Source: Silurus meridionalis (Eukaryota > Chordata > Actinopteri > Siluriformes > Siluridae). From it: 64,000 nt of DNA. Every line of letters begins with the position of its first letter. The stretch's first letter is position 1. The stretch spans positions 17,888,000 to 17,951,999 of the forward strand of contig NC_060890.1 of assembly GCF_014805685.1 (NCBI RefSeq), in the 5' to 3' direction. Below are positions 30,090 to 41,500 of the stretch, in pieces. The position numbers and the translations under genes are program-made. Under the pieces are notes generated by a model that did not search any database, had not been told where the DNA came from, and worked only from the letters and a program-made list of their open reading frames with translations.

Positions 30090-31083
30090 GACCTTCAGTG
30101 AATTAAAGCCCGGTAGTGTGATTAGTATGCCACCGTGGTCAACTGTAAGTGGTGGTATTGGAAAGTGGAATTGTTTGGGAACAGCAGCAACTTAACAACA
30201 AAACGTAACGTCACAGAGTGGGGTCACCAAGTGCCGAGGTACATGGTGTATAAAGGTCACCAATGCGGCGCTGATTCCATACAGAGTTCCAAACTTCCAC
30301 TGGTATTAGCATGAACACAAAAACTGAAGCAGGAGCTTCATGGAATGGGTTCCCACAGCTGAGCAGCTGCATGCAAGCCTCAAATCAAGTATAATGCCAA
30401 GCATAGGATCAAGTGGTGTAAAGCACAATGCCACTGGACTCTGGAGCAGTGTAAATGTGTTCAGTTAAGTGACAAATCATGCTTCTCTGTTTGGCAGTCT
30501 GATGGACTGAAGGCTGAAGTCTTGGTATGGCAGATGGCAGGAAATCGCCACCTGCTAAACTGAATTGTGCTAACTACAATGTTTGGTGGAGGATAATGAT
30601 GGGCTGTTTTTTTCACGGGTTAGGACAAGTCCCTTATTTTCAGTTAAGGAAAATCTTAGTTTCATCACACAAAAACATTTTGGACAACGTGGTAACCAAC
30701 TTTGTGGAACAATTTGGGGAAGGCCCTTTCCTATTCTAGCATGACTGTGTCCCAGTGCACAAAGTAAGGTCTTATAATGACATGTTCTTGTGAGTTTGGT
30801 GTGGAAGAGCGTGACTGGCCTGCACAGAGCCCTGACCCCAACCCCATCAAAAACCTTTGGGATGAACTGGAATGGAGGATGTGAACCAGGATTTCTCAGC
30901 CAAGATCAAGACCTGACCTTACAAATGCGCTACTGGATGAAAATTCCCAAGGAACACCCCAAAAGGTTGTGGAATGCCTTCACAGAAACATGTAAGCATT
31001 TTATACCTGCAAAAAGGGTCCATATAAGTCATCGCAGTCCATGTTGATATAATGGTCAGGTGTCCATATACCTTTGTCTTTAT
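30090..31083 (+). mobile_element. near full-length Tc1-like element, broken
   Basis: About 1 kb in plus orientation keeps the order of a Tc1-like transposase gene: helix-turn-helix remnants (GTCACAGAGTGGGGTCACC), CACTGGACTCTGGAGCAGTG, the YFQLRKILVSSHKNILDNV and NFVEQFGEGPFLF words, and GLHRALTPTPSKTFGMNWN, equivalent to the WPAQSPDLNPIEHLWDELE box. The right end is GTCAGGTGTCCATATACC at about 31053-31071. Several stops and frameshifts break it. It is in the opposite orientation to the relic just to its left. Confidence 0.85.
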
Positions 31084-31093
31084 AACGCATCTT

Positions 31094-31508
31094 TTATCGT
31101 TCGCTGTGCAGTGCCACTCGAGATCGGGAATTTTTCCATCTAATTTTTATGCCATGTTTGCAGGAAGGATCTCTCTGGTCGTGTTCGACTGCAGACGGTA
31201 ACAGTAGATCTTCTGTAATTGTGTGGGCCTTTTTACATTTCACAATGCAATTTATACGATGCATTGTTTGGTCTCGAACAGTACATACGCTTTTGATCAT
31301 TATTTTGAGACACGTCCAGATCCTTTTCTTCTGAAAACCTCAACAGGCTTGTCTTTATGGCTTGAGTGTTTTGTCTCTAAATACCTTTTGAATTTCAATG
31401 GTTTCATGCTTTCCACAGCCAATAACTCACCGCACAAAATACACTGTGGTCTACACAAACTGTTCTTGTCTTCTGTGTTAGCAAAGCCATATTTTATGTA
31501 ACCCGGGT
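31094..31508 (-). pseudogene. hAT-type (BED zinc-finger, ZBED5/SCAND3-like) transposase relic
   Basis: On the minus strand a frame reads GYIKYGFANTEDKN, then RPQCILCGELLAVESMKP, then FKRYLETKHSSHKDKPVEVF, the zinc-binding C-x2-C ... H-x3-H module of hAT-derived ZBED5/SCAND3/FAM200-type proteins. A following frame (31094-31300) continues with IVKCKKAHTITEDLLLPSA, the next conserved segment of that family. A stop or frameshift separates the two parts, and the catalytic RNase H-like region is missing. It abuts the Tc1-like copy at its left. Family assignment is from memory of the protein motifs. Confidence 0.7.
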
Positions 31509-33394
31509 GGGTACCTTACATAGCTTTTTCCATTCTTTTTTTGAGGAAGATGAAATTTAATGCCGTTTCTTTTTTCATGTTAGTACTATTTGTTTATAGA
31601 TGGACTTGTGCCAAAATTGGCAGACCTTGACTGAATGTACAATAGTTCCTTTTTTTTTTTAAAGCTATAGGAAGCATTCCTTTTTAAGTGTTTTTCTTTT
31701 TTTATATCATTTTTATTTCTTAGTCTTTGGAAACAATTATTTCCTTCCGTCATTCTTGTCCACTTTTGTGTTTTATCATTTGCATTCAGCACTGTTTTCT
31801 TTACAGCAGTCGAGAAACTCATTTATAAAAGGGCCTACCAGATGCAATAATCAAATTTATAGCGCCCATATAGTGTTGCTGGATGGATGGACAGAATCTC
31901 CTAATTCTTTTTTTCCACAAAAACACTTTAAATAAAGATTTTATAGGTATGAAAGTATATAGGCTTTTTTTGTTGTTTGTATATTTTCAACCGTATGTTT
32001 TAAAGAACAAGTAACACACTTATCATCAGGCATTTTGAAAAGGCAACATAAGTTGAAGTTGACTGTGAAAAACATGTCATTTATTTTAAGAACAGAATTG
32101 TTACTAGGAAATTATTAAACAAGGTAACAAACATAAAAGAAATATGAAGAGCTGCACAACCGAATAGCCTCTGAGCCAGACTTCTGACAGAACATAACTA
32201 GATTTAATGCTTTCACAATGTGATTGGGAAAATAAGGTTTTAGTGCTTCATAGCTGGCAACTGAATCACATTTTCTAGAGAGAATAAATACCTATAAATT
32301 TGCAAGGTGTGCAGGACCTCTTTCTTTTATTCCTATCATATAACAGGACATTGAAAGTGTTGCATTTTGACATCACCTTGTAGAAGGTCTTGCTGGTTGA
32401 GAACAAGAGCCCTTGTCCCACCTCCAGAGTTTGGATACACTGGGACGGTCTTTGCACGAATTTTGGCAGTGGATCACAAAACACTAGGCCATTAACACTA
32501 GGCTTGGGTTTCTGATACTAAGAACATAAGAGCAGCCACTTCCTGGTAATGCAGGTCCTCTTCACCCCCACCGTCGTTCATCTACACCTGATACGGCAGC
32601 CAAACTCTACACCGCATACCTCCAACACCCCGCAACAGCAGCAACAAGCCATTTACCCTCATTCAATCTCCATTCAAATGGTCCACAAAGACAAAAATAT
32701 CCAGACTTCATCGAGTCTAGAAAGTCTTCACAATAATGAAAGATGACATCCATATAGGCTTTTAGAAAATCTCTTAAAGTAGGACATCCAAAAAGATATT
32801 AAAAATAACATTAAAATGTCCCGCACAACCTCAATTTAACATTTGACTGATTTTCGTTTTGGTAAAGTCCCAACATGAGCAGACGTTTTTGGAATAAGAA
32901 ATAATCAGCAATAAATCAGTAACGGATCCACTGCCAAACAACATTCAGGTTCAAGCTCAGGTTTTGGTATTTTGTTACTGTTAGCATTATATGCAAATGT
33001 ATTAACTTTTGCAGCATTTGTGTGTGAAATAATAATAAAAAAAAAAATACGACTTTGTAAACACTTAGTTGAAGTGTAAACACTTAAGTTCTTAATAAAA
33101 GAATCATCTGTCTAATCGCCCCCTTCAATAGCCGAACAGAGAAGTATTTCAATGTCAAATCTTTCCACAAACAAAACATCAATGACTTAATTACACCAAA
33201 CTGTGTCTTAGGAACAGCTGGTATTACAGCCACATCCTGAGTGGGCGTTAGAGCCACACAGGACAGATAAGAACATGTGTAAATCACAAAGTACATTTTG
33301 TGTTTCTTATTATTATAGATTCCTTGTGTAATTCGAATAGAAAAAAGTGCAGAGGCAAATTATTTTCCTTGATACAAGGAAATGATACACATGA

Positions 33395-33745
33395 AGCACT
33401 TTGTTTCCCCATGGACCATTATTACTGACGCACCACTCTCTAAACTCTGGAGCGCACTGGACAGGTAAACACACAAAGCGCAGCAGAATAAAGAAAATGG
33501 GAGACACGGGAAGAAAACAAGGAGGGGCGAGGAGAACATTCAGGCCAAAGAAAAACGACAAAGTGTTTTCAAAGTTTGGGATAATTTCAGACTAAACCTA
33601 CCTTTATTATTATAATTTGAAATGTATTATATAATAAAAATTTATATTAAAAAATTTGGTATATATTTGTATTTGCATTTTGATGTAATATGGCAATTAA
33701 ATGCGCTAAATGGTTTTAGTTTTTTACAGATATTCTTGTATGCAA
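33395..33745 (+). repeat. dispersed repeat, copy A (empty site)
   Basis: Shares long collinear words with 58425-59085: CCATGGACCATTATTACT, CTCTAAACTCTGGAG, TTCAGGCCAAAGAAA, CAAAGTTTGGGAT and TAATATGGCAATTAAATGC. Copy A lacks the roughly 335-base segment found inside the other copy. Nature of the host repeat unknown. Confidence 0.7.
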
Positions 33746-34210
33746 TTCTTGTATGCAGTTAAGCAATAAAATTTCATATTTTTCTAAATTTTCTAATAAG
33801 GAAACAAATTGTTAATTTTTAAAGATCTGTCTTATTTTCTCATATATTTAATAGTTTTCTTTAATAAAAAGTACTTCTTATCCGATTACTGGGTTTATTG
33901 ATAGAACAATTGTTAGAATACTCAATTAAAATAATCTAAAATAATCTGAAATAAGTCAGAGCTCGCTGTTATGGCCAATAATATCAAATTCCAATATCTG
34001 AAGATGGAAAATTTATTTCATGATGTATAAACTTGCTGAGGTTTTGCTAACAAAAGAGCAAAGAATTGCATCCATGCAAACATTTGCCAATGATGAGAAT
34101 ACAGTATATAAAATACAAGCATTTTTTAAATAGTGGGAACAAATAAATGATAGTGGTCAATTGTTACAATAATTATTTTTTGTTTTTTTTTATTTTTTGC
34201 TCAGTACATC

Positions 34211-34211
<1 letters not shown>

Positions 34212-34300
<89 letters not shown>
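34212..34300. repeat. (TA)n microsatellite
   Basis: About 44 TA units without interruption. Confidence 0.95.
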
Positions 34301-34303
<3 letters not shown>

Positions 34304-34410
34304 CACTAGACAATAATGACCATGCAAAAATTGTAAAAATTAGCATATGGTTCAAGCATTGTGAATTACCATATATCATTGTATTGTTCTGCTCTATAGA
34401 GAGCCAACTA

Positions 34411-34433
34411 ATAACACACACACACACACACAC
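34411..34433. repeat. short (CA)n microsatellite
   Basis: About 11 uninterrupted CA units. Confidence 0.85.
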
Positions 34434-34706
34434 CCTAAACTTGACTTGAAATAGCACTTAATACCATCAGCAAACCAGATGGTCTGAGAGAAGAGGGCTC
34501 AAACTTCACACAAGCTTTAATAAGTCCAGTCAAAGGTAAAAGCTAAATGTTTGAAATGCAGACCACTGAAAAAGAGCAACATGTCCTTGCTGAGACCAAT
34601 AAATGTCCTGATTTCTACCAAACATGTATGAACATTTGTCTGCTGCACAATATGTTTCCATTTTTATCCATGTGGAGAAAATGCATGTGAAAGCCACATG
34701 ACTTCA

Positions 34707-34709
<3 letters not shown>

Positions 34710-34778
<69 letters not shown>

Positions 34779-34786
34779 CACACACT
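34710..34786. repeat. (CT)n-(CA)n microsatellite
   Basis: A CT run passes into about 35 CA units with one CG interruption. Confidence 0.92.
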
Positions 34787-35117
34787 TCTACTTCATAGAA
34801 AAGGTTTAATTTTCACTGAAATGCTTTTGTTCTTGTCCTCATTATTACATTAATATTTTATGTTGCCTAGATGTTGTTTTCCAAGTTATCATTCCTTGCA
34901 GATGTATTAGGTGCTCTGTATTACTGTAAGTCCATGTGAATAAGCCAGCATCTGTAAGCCTGGTATTCATGAGTAACAAGAATAAACATAATGATGTTTA
35001 TTCACTGTATCCACCGTCCTGATCGGTGCTGTAGTAACAGCTGACCCCCGACTGTCCCACCCTCCCAGTTCCATTTCCTCGGTTGTATGCACGGGCATTA
35101 CTTTCTTTTTGGGAATA

Positions 35118-35998
35118 CAGTCAAACCCACTTATCTCGACCTCGGTTAACTCGCCAACCCTATTAAGTCGACGTTTTTGAAGTGGAACCGCCAAATTCTT
35201 TGTCTTAGCATTTTTTATCGGTTATGTCGCCAAACCCTAATATAAGCGGCATTCCCCGAAGCACCCTGCTTCTTCTCCCGTGCGGGCGAGCTTCTCGCAG
35301 TCATGCTGATCACACACACCTGACTCTCATTCACTCACTCATCCCATCTCCTATTTAAGCCCCTCACCTCCACACACTCGTGGTCCGTTATTGTTTGTGC
35401 ATGATCGTATGTGTTGGTTCATGTCGGTCTGTGTAATCGCGTATATGTATCCCGCTACGTACCCTTCTTCTCGGACTCCGCATTCTCCCAACGGCTGCAC
35501 CCCGGATTACCCCGATCCTGCTGTTTTCCATGTTCACGCTGTCTACACCACATTTATCCGTTGCTGCCCAGCGCTGCGCATTCCATAGCGCGGATCCGTG
35601 GATTCTCTACACGAACTGTCTCTGCTTTCACAGAACTTCGTGGACCGTGCTCCCGGAGCGCACCACTGGATATTACTGCTTTGCTACAAGTATTGGTGGA
35701 TTATCTCCTGAGTATTCTCAATAAACTTTGTTTGCGTTTACTTCGGCTTCCGCCTCCTTATGCGCATTACAGGTTATCTCAATCCGCATGACCAATCAAA
35801 CAAATCGCGGCAACGCTGTTGTGTTAAAAACCTAATTTAATAACGCACATCCTCATTTAATAACGCACATCATGTACATAAAGACATTTCAAGCACGTTA
35901 ATATATTGCCGCCATATTGATTTTCGTTTATCTCGATCATCGGTTATCTCAACGCTTTTTGGCATCCCCTAGGCCGGCGACATAACCGGGTTCCACTG
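35118..35998. mobile_element. pogo/Tigger-like DNA transposon with nested insertion
   Basis: Both ends carry related inverted repeats: CAGTCAAACCCACTTATCTCGAC on the left, shortened here to its first 20 bases CAGTCAAACCCACTTATCTC, and on the right the reverse complement of CAGTGGAACCCGGTTATGTC. Each is flanked by TA. Internal words GGTTATCTC and GGTTATGTCGCC recur as expected for this family. No transposase frame is left. A foreign, GC-richer segment lies at about 35254-35763. Confidence 0.75.
35254..35763 (+). mobile_element. insertion nested in the pogo-like element
   Basis: This segment is richer in GC and CpG than its host and is flanked by GCATT on both sides (35249-35253 and 35764-35768), compatible with a 5-base target duplication. 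It contains a TATA-like CCTATTTAAGCCCC and a late CAATAAAC poly(A)-type signal, which resembles an LTR or a promoter-bearing retroelement. It does not show TG...CA ends, so the class is open. Overlapping open frames inside have no recognisable domain. Confidence 0.5.
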
Positions 35999-36201
35999 TA
36001 AAAATCAGTGTAAAATTACACAGTTGTTACACTTTGGGCTGTGTGGATGTGTTACATTCCTTGAGGATTAGAGTTTGGGGAAGAGTATCCATAGCAGGTA
36101 ATTAGTAAAGAGGCTGCTGATGCACTTTGTTTTTTTTTTCCCCTACAAGTTCTTAAGGTTAAAAAAAATAAATAAAAAAAAAAAAACCCAAAGAGAGAGG
36201 G

Positions 36202-36202
<1 letters not shown>

Positions 36203-36271
<69 letters not shown>
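36203..36271. repeat. (TATC)n microsatellite
   Basis: About 17 tetranucleotide units without interruption. Confidence 0.95.
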
Positions 36272-36272
<1 letters not shown>

Positions 36273-38339
36273 ATAATTATACAATATATTATACTCAAAA
36301 ACACAATAAAATAACCATACAAAATATAATATTCTAAGCCTACAGAACATATGCACATATACACTGAATTGGTGTTTCACTATATGTTCACAATTATCTA
36401 GACAAACTATGACCTTTGGACAGAATACTCAGACTTGATATAGTCCTTTAACCGTTAAAAGAAAAAGGTTTCAGTGGTCAACTGGGGGTCATTATTGATG
36501 GTCACCAAAGAAGCCATTTCTTGAACTAACTGCTAGCTTAGTCTAGCTACTAGATAGTAAAACAGCACTGGTTTTTGTGTTAACAAACTGTATATTTTGA
36601 ATCAGAATTAGAGCCCTATTTAAATTTACATATCATTTCTTATTTTACAGGTGATACTCTATGATTTTCTTTCAATTCCAGATCTGCCATGTTCGTGTTT
36701 CCCCTCAGGCCCTCTACTGTTTTCTCCAAACTAGTCTGTCTGATAGGTCTACCCTCATTAGGATACACTTGAATCTTTAATAAAGATGTCAAAGGAAATA
36801 AACTACTAATTGTTGTATTTTATTTTACAGCGCATGTATCAAGGACACTCCTCCAGCCATTAAACAAAGTGGACGCTTCCTACAGACTTAGTGGTTGATG
36901 TGTAATTGTATTTTTAAATTGCTCCTGGAAATTGTATCTGCACAAGTGTAAGTATACGCATGTTAAACAAAACACAAACAGCTAGAAACTCCTCCTGTGA
37001 TCATTTTATTTCTGTCCAGATTCAAGATTTATTTGAAATTTCAAATTTACTCATTTAGCAAGTCACATTGATAAACTAATTCAGTCTGAATAGGGCATAC
37101 GAATGCAGAGAAAGAATGCAAGTCAAATTCTGTTTCGCAGTACTGTATACAAAAACTAATCCAAATGTCCTCCTAGACTGCTATTTGAACATCTGGGATC
37201 TGGAAGCACTTTAAAAACACAGATGTGGAACAGAAATGTACCCTGGCCAAAGTAAATCAGGGAACCTTGTGAAGATGCCTGGATGAGAGAATGAGGCATT
37301 GTGAAGCTTTGACCAAAACTAACTAATGTTTGCCTTTTGAATGCAATGAAGTGAACTTGTGCCATTTGAGGCACACACTGTACAAATCATGCTCTGAAAC
37401 TCATTGATTTATTCAGGGAATAAAACAAACACCAAAAAAAGAGTGCTTTTTATCGATCTGAAGTTTCCATAAAGAAAAAAAAATTATTTAAACTTGGGAA
37501 TACAAGCACAGTTTCTTTTTCTGTTGTTGATCTTCATGGAGCCACAATTTTACGACATTTTCTTTACACTTCAACACGTGCCAACACATTCCTTCTGTAT
37601 GCACAGTGGTGCCTGAAAGACCCCCCCCCAAAAAAAAAGAATGTTCTATATTTTTACAAATATATGACTTAAAACACTATCAGATTTTCTGACTGTAGGT
37701 TAATGGCATAACCTTTTTTTTTTTTTTAAACAGCTGTTTTTCTGAGATCCTCATAAATGCTTATTGTAAACGTGTGAAGACTCTGGTCAATCGCAAATTG
37801 TCAAAACTATTGATTAAAAACACTCACATTTCATCCTTAAATCAAATGGTAATCCTAGAGGTTCACATACTTTTGCCAAACATAGATATGCGATACTGGA
37901 TCCTTTTTTTTCTCCAACAAATAAATAACCAAATACAATATATTGTGTCATGATAAACTGGGATCTCTCTGCCTACTTTTAAAACATATGACATTATTTA
38001 AAACATAAAACATTTGTAAAAATGACCAGTTGTCCCGTCCTTTTCTTATCTGCCCGATTCATCCTGACGTCCTGCCTCTGGATGGAGTTCTCTTTAATTG
38101 AAAACCACTTGGTGCAGCTGAGGATGCTTCCACCTGAACACCCTAAAGACTCGTGAAGTTTCTGAGCAACTCAAAAACTATGAGGATGGATTTGGACTGT
38201 AACTAATACAAACAATCTGCTACAATGGCTTAGGAAAACAGTTGGCATGAACAGTTCTGCATTTAAATGTCCATCAGTGAAAAGTACACTGAACAGCACA
38301 CCTCCGCAATGATAAAACTATAATGAAGGGACATTAGGT

Positions 38340-38475
38340 GCAACCCAGATGAGGATGGGTTTTCTTCTGAGTCTGTTTCCTCGCAAGGTTTGTTCCTCAT
38401 ACCATCTCAGGGAGTTTTTGCTTCCCACTGTCAACACTGGCTCACTCATTAAGGACTCATTAAGGTAAACTTACC
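38340..38475 (+). repeat. non-LTR tail fragment
   Basis: Contains GTTTCCTCGCAAGGTTTGTT, CATCTCAGGGAGTTTTTGC and CTTCCCACTGTCAACACTGG, the conserved tail of a very common fish retroelement. Sister copies lie at 39640-39790 (minus) and 61600-61795 (plus). Confidence 0.65.
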
Positions 38476-38489
38476 ATGCTGAATATAAA

Positions 38490-38830
38490 CCATTACTTTC
38501 TGCTCGACTGGTACCACCTTCTCTCAGAATGAGAGGTAAGTACACTTTAAGGCTCTTCTCTGTTCTGGCACCAAGGTGGTGGAATGAACTTCCCCTAGAT
38601 GTCCGTACAAGTGGAGTCCCTGATTATCTTCAAGCGACGACTGAAGACCTACCTCTTCCTGAAACACTTAAATTAGCACTTTCCAAGTTTGTAGAATTCT
38701 AGGGTTATATTTATATTAAGTTTGTAATCTGGCATACCAGTATAGATTTATTCATTACTAGAGATTTAAAGCACTTTTGTACGTCGCTATGGATAAGGGC
38801 GTATGCTAAATGCCGCAAAAGTAAATGTAA
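38490..38830 (+). pseudogene. L2-like LINE reverse transcriptase C-terminus, broken
   Basis: One frame reads RLFSVLAPRWWNELPLDVRT; after a frameshift another reads IFKRRLKTYLFLKHLN. Together these are the hallmark end of L2/CR1-type ORF2 proteins. The 3' end GTCGCTATGGATAAGGGCGT and ATGCTAAATGCC follows. The rest of the ORF is absent, as in typical 5'-truncated copies. Confidence 0.75.
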
Positions 38831-38874
38831 ATAAACTTACGGGCATTAAACTTTGAGGCTAATTAATTAAAAAA

Positions 38875-38885
38875 AAATATATATA

Positions 38886-38930
<45 letters not shown>
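38875..38930. repeat. (TA)n microsatellite, interrupted
   Basis: TA repeats with a TTTATTTA interruption. Confidence 0.85.
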
Positions 38931-38935
<5 letters not shown>

Positions 38936-39639
38936 AATAACCTACATTTCTCTGTAAAATAGACACTGCTGAGACAATGTCTATTGTTTAAAACATGAAT
39001 TCAAAAGCTGATAATGTTCGATGTCAAATTTATGAAGAAATATAGAACATTTTTTGAGGTCCATAAACTTTCAGGCACCTATCCAAAAAGACCTATTCAC
39101 TCCAGACAATGACACTAAGGATAATCAGGGAATTAGATAATGAAAAACCTTGCATTTTCAGCCTCAAATTGCCTTAATGTTTTACATTAAGGATGTGCTG
39201 GTCTGATAGTAACACAGGTAGAATAGTGATACTGGGGTTAATGCTGCCTTGAAATAATGGATTAAGTTTGGCAATTTATAAGGTTACATCTATAATCAAT
39301 GTGGTGTCAAGTATCAGCCCCATATGTGCTCATTTACCCAACGTCTAAAAGTTCTCTGGTACCTAATGACGCTACATGATGTCAGCCTACTGTACATTGC
39401 TGAGCTAATAAACAGTCGACTGAACATGAGGAATTAAGGCGGGTTTGTAGCATCTTGCTAGTAGTACACAAATCCAGATTAACAAATATAAAAAGTATAA
39501 TGTCTAGGTGCGCTAAAATATCACTAACCAATGAACTGTTCGCACTAATCACCATCAGTTATTAAGAGCAAGGGATTCTGAGGTAATGAAGACCAAAGCA
39601 CACATTTACAAATTTATGGCTACACAAAGACACTTTTCA

Positions 39640-39790
39640 ATTCAATTCATTGTATTTATGTAGTAGACGCCATTATAAAGCTTTTCAAATATCCTGTTAT
39701 AGATTCAGCTTCTGTTCTTTCCCTAACCAGACCAAAGATGGCAAATCTTCCTTAAACAACATGAAGAAACCAGGAGAGGAACAATAATCA
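39640..39790 (-). repeat. non-LTR tail fragment, minus strand
   Basis: Starts with a TCAATTCAATTCATTGTATT run and ends at AAGAAACCAGGAGAGGAAC, the reverse complement order of the tail seen at 61600-61795. Confidence 0.55.
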
Positions 39791-40706
39791 AAAGGATGAC
39801 ACTGGATAGTGAGAATATAAACCATTACTTTTCATGCAGTGCCAAGTGTGTTGGAAAGATCTTCAGTGTAAGAATCGTGGTCTTCTCCAAAGTGGAAAAA
39901 TTAAAACCCACTCATCCGTTCTGCAACCCTGACTAATGTATCCTATTAATTAATGCACGTCATTTGAAATCAACCAACTAACATTATAACGAACAGGACT
40001 GGCGTGTTTTCTTTGCCACTATATAAACCAGAGAAACATAAAACGGTTCATGATGCCCCTGATTTAATTCATACTAATTAGGACAATTTTGGCATAAACC
40101 AAAAACGTGTTCGTGTAAATTGTTTAGAAAAAGAAAATCATGGATTAATAACTATTTCGCATATTTCTGATCCAATCCACATTTTTAATTGCTCATGACA
40201 TATATAATTTTGCACACAGGATACAATCAACATCATCACTTCTCATTTCTTGTATAACAAAGTCACAGAAACCTGAAGAGTCGACTCGGGTATTGCAGAC
40301 ATGTCAGTATCTGTCCATAATCTCAACACAGATGTTTTACTAAAAAATTTAACCATCATTATCTTTATTAACATCTAACCAATGCAACACAGATATGCAT
40401 TATTATTATATTTCTAATAACCTTTCACACCATGCACACCTTCAAACTCCATGAGAGTAAATCAGTAAATCACTGCATTGACGTATTTCTGAATTATATG
40501 CATTAGTACACCAGATGTTCTTATTGCAGACTAACATTTTCTGGTACAGATGTGTGCTGCTGTGAAGAAAGAGGACCAGATAGGAGCAGAAGGAATGAAC
40601 ATGGCTGCACATTATGACTTTTTAGGGGGAAATGGGTCTCTGAAGCCTAATATTAATTGTTGTCTGAATTTTAGAGGACGTATATATTTACAAAGAATGT
40701 AAGAAA

Positions 40707-40736
40707 ACAAACACACACACACACACACACACACTT
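40707..40736. repeat. (CA)n microsatellite
   Basis: About 13 CA units. Confidence 0.9.
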
Positions 40737-41130
40737 GACTGCAAACCACAAAAACGAGTTTCTTGTATCTTCTGAAATGTGTGCATATGTGGAGAGAAAT
40801 TGCATGACCAATAAATAGGATGTGAAATTCTGCACACTTGATGGATTTTAAAGGAAACCTAAAACTATATATGGTCATGCAAATTATGGTTTTATCTCCC
40901 GATCAATGCTGGACTTAACTATAATATATTTTAAGGTTATATACAATAATGAAGCATCAGAGCTGAGTTTCTATAAGGGTTGGAGTTGAACCGGCTCCCG
41001 ACCTGAGCCCAGGGGCCTACCAACTAAAAACTACTGTACTTAAAGAGGCCTTGTAACAACATGCTCCAAAAACGAGGGAAAATCCTATCATATCTGTGCA
41101 CAAGCAAATTATATCCGATGAAAAGCTCAC

Positions 41131-41500
41131 CTGCAGTTCTTTTGTGCTCGTTTCCTATTTTCTCGACGGCTTTTCTTTGTTTGCGACAAAAATGCGACCA
41201 AGAAAAGTCGGATCCATTTCTCCCGTGTCGGAACAAGTCGGATGATAAAACACGGACACCTTCAGCTTCATGAGCAACATCTTATCAACGAACCGGCTAA
41301 AAGCAAACACGTCGATCGGGACCTCGACATGTTTTAGGACTCTTGTTTTTTTTTTTTTTTTTTTTTTAAAGAAAAAAAAAACTAGTCCTAAAACTCCCTT
41401 CTTCCCGCTGCCGTCCTCGCTCCCAGACGGCCGATATGGTGGCAGCAGGAGAGAAAAGAAGGAGGCGCAGGGGGGACTCTGACTGCCAGCCATACTGTCC
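41131..41500 (-). other. socs5: probable non-coding first exon of socs5
   Basis: On the minus strand a consensus donor (CTGCAG, then GTGAGC, exon end at 41131) closes a CpG-rich stretch downstream of a CCAAT-containing promoter. It is the nearest convincing donor upstream of the socs5 acceptor at 25076. The start of the exon is not defined. It contains the T/A-tract hairpin at 41332-41393. Alternative: it belongs to an unrelated minus-strand transcript. Confidence 0.4.
41332..41393. repeat. inverted repeat with T and A tracts
   Basis: TTTTAGGACT at 41332-41341 is mirrored exactly as AGTCCTAAAA at 41384-41393. Between them a run of about 22 T faces a run of 10 A, so nearly the whole segment can fold into one stem. 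Confidence 0.85.

Larger units (their letters stand above)
37604..39080. mobile_element. Tc1/mariner-type element with inverted ends, LINE inside
   Basis: The left end (CAGTGGTGCCTGAAAG, then GAATGTTCTATATTT, then ACTTAAAACACTATCAGATT) and the right end read in reverse (AGGTGCCTGAAAGTTTATGG, then ATGTTCTATATTT) are inverted copies. The words GAGGTTCACATACTTTTGCC near 37858 also belong to this fish Tc1-like family. No transposase frame remains. LINE pieces at 38340-38830 sit inside it. Confidence 0.75.
25077..41130 (-). other. socs5: inferred long first intron of socs5
   Basis: From the acceptor at 25076 to the best minus-strand donor in the next CpG-rich region (CTGCAG then GTGAGC, exon end 41131). 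About 16 kb with no coding exon I can support on either strand. It is filled with transposon relics and microsatellites listed separately. Additional 5' UTR exons inside cannot be excluded. Confidence 0.45.

Noticed and set aside
35391..35791. Three overlapping plus-strand frames of 64-126 codons
   Set aside because: They lie in the insertion nested in the pogo-like element and show no known protein.
36203..36271. Regular tetranucleotide repeats as a possible CRISPR array
   Set aside because: No spacers, unit of four bases, eukaryotic context. The same holds for the GATA runs at 42154 and 61477.
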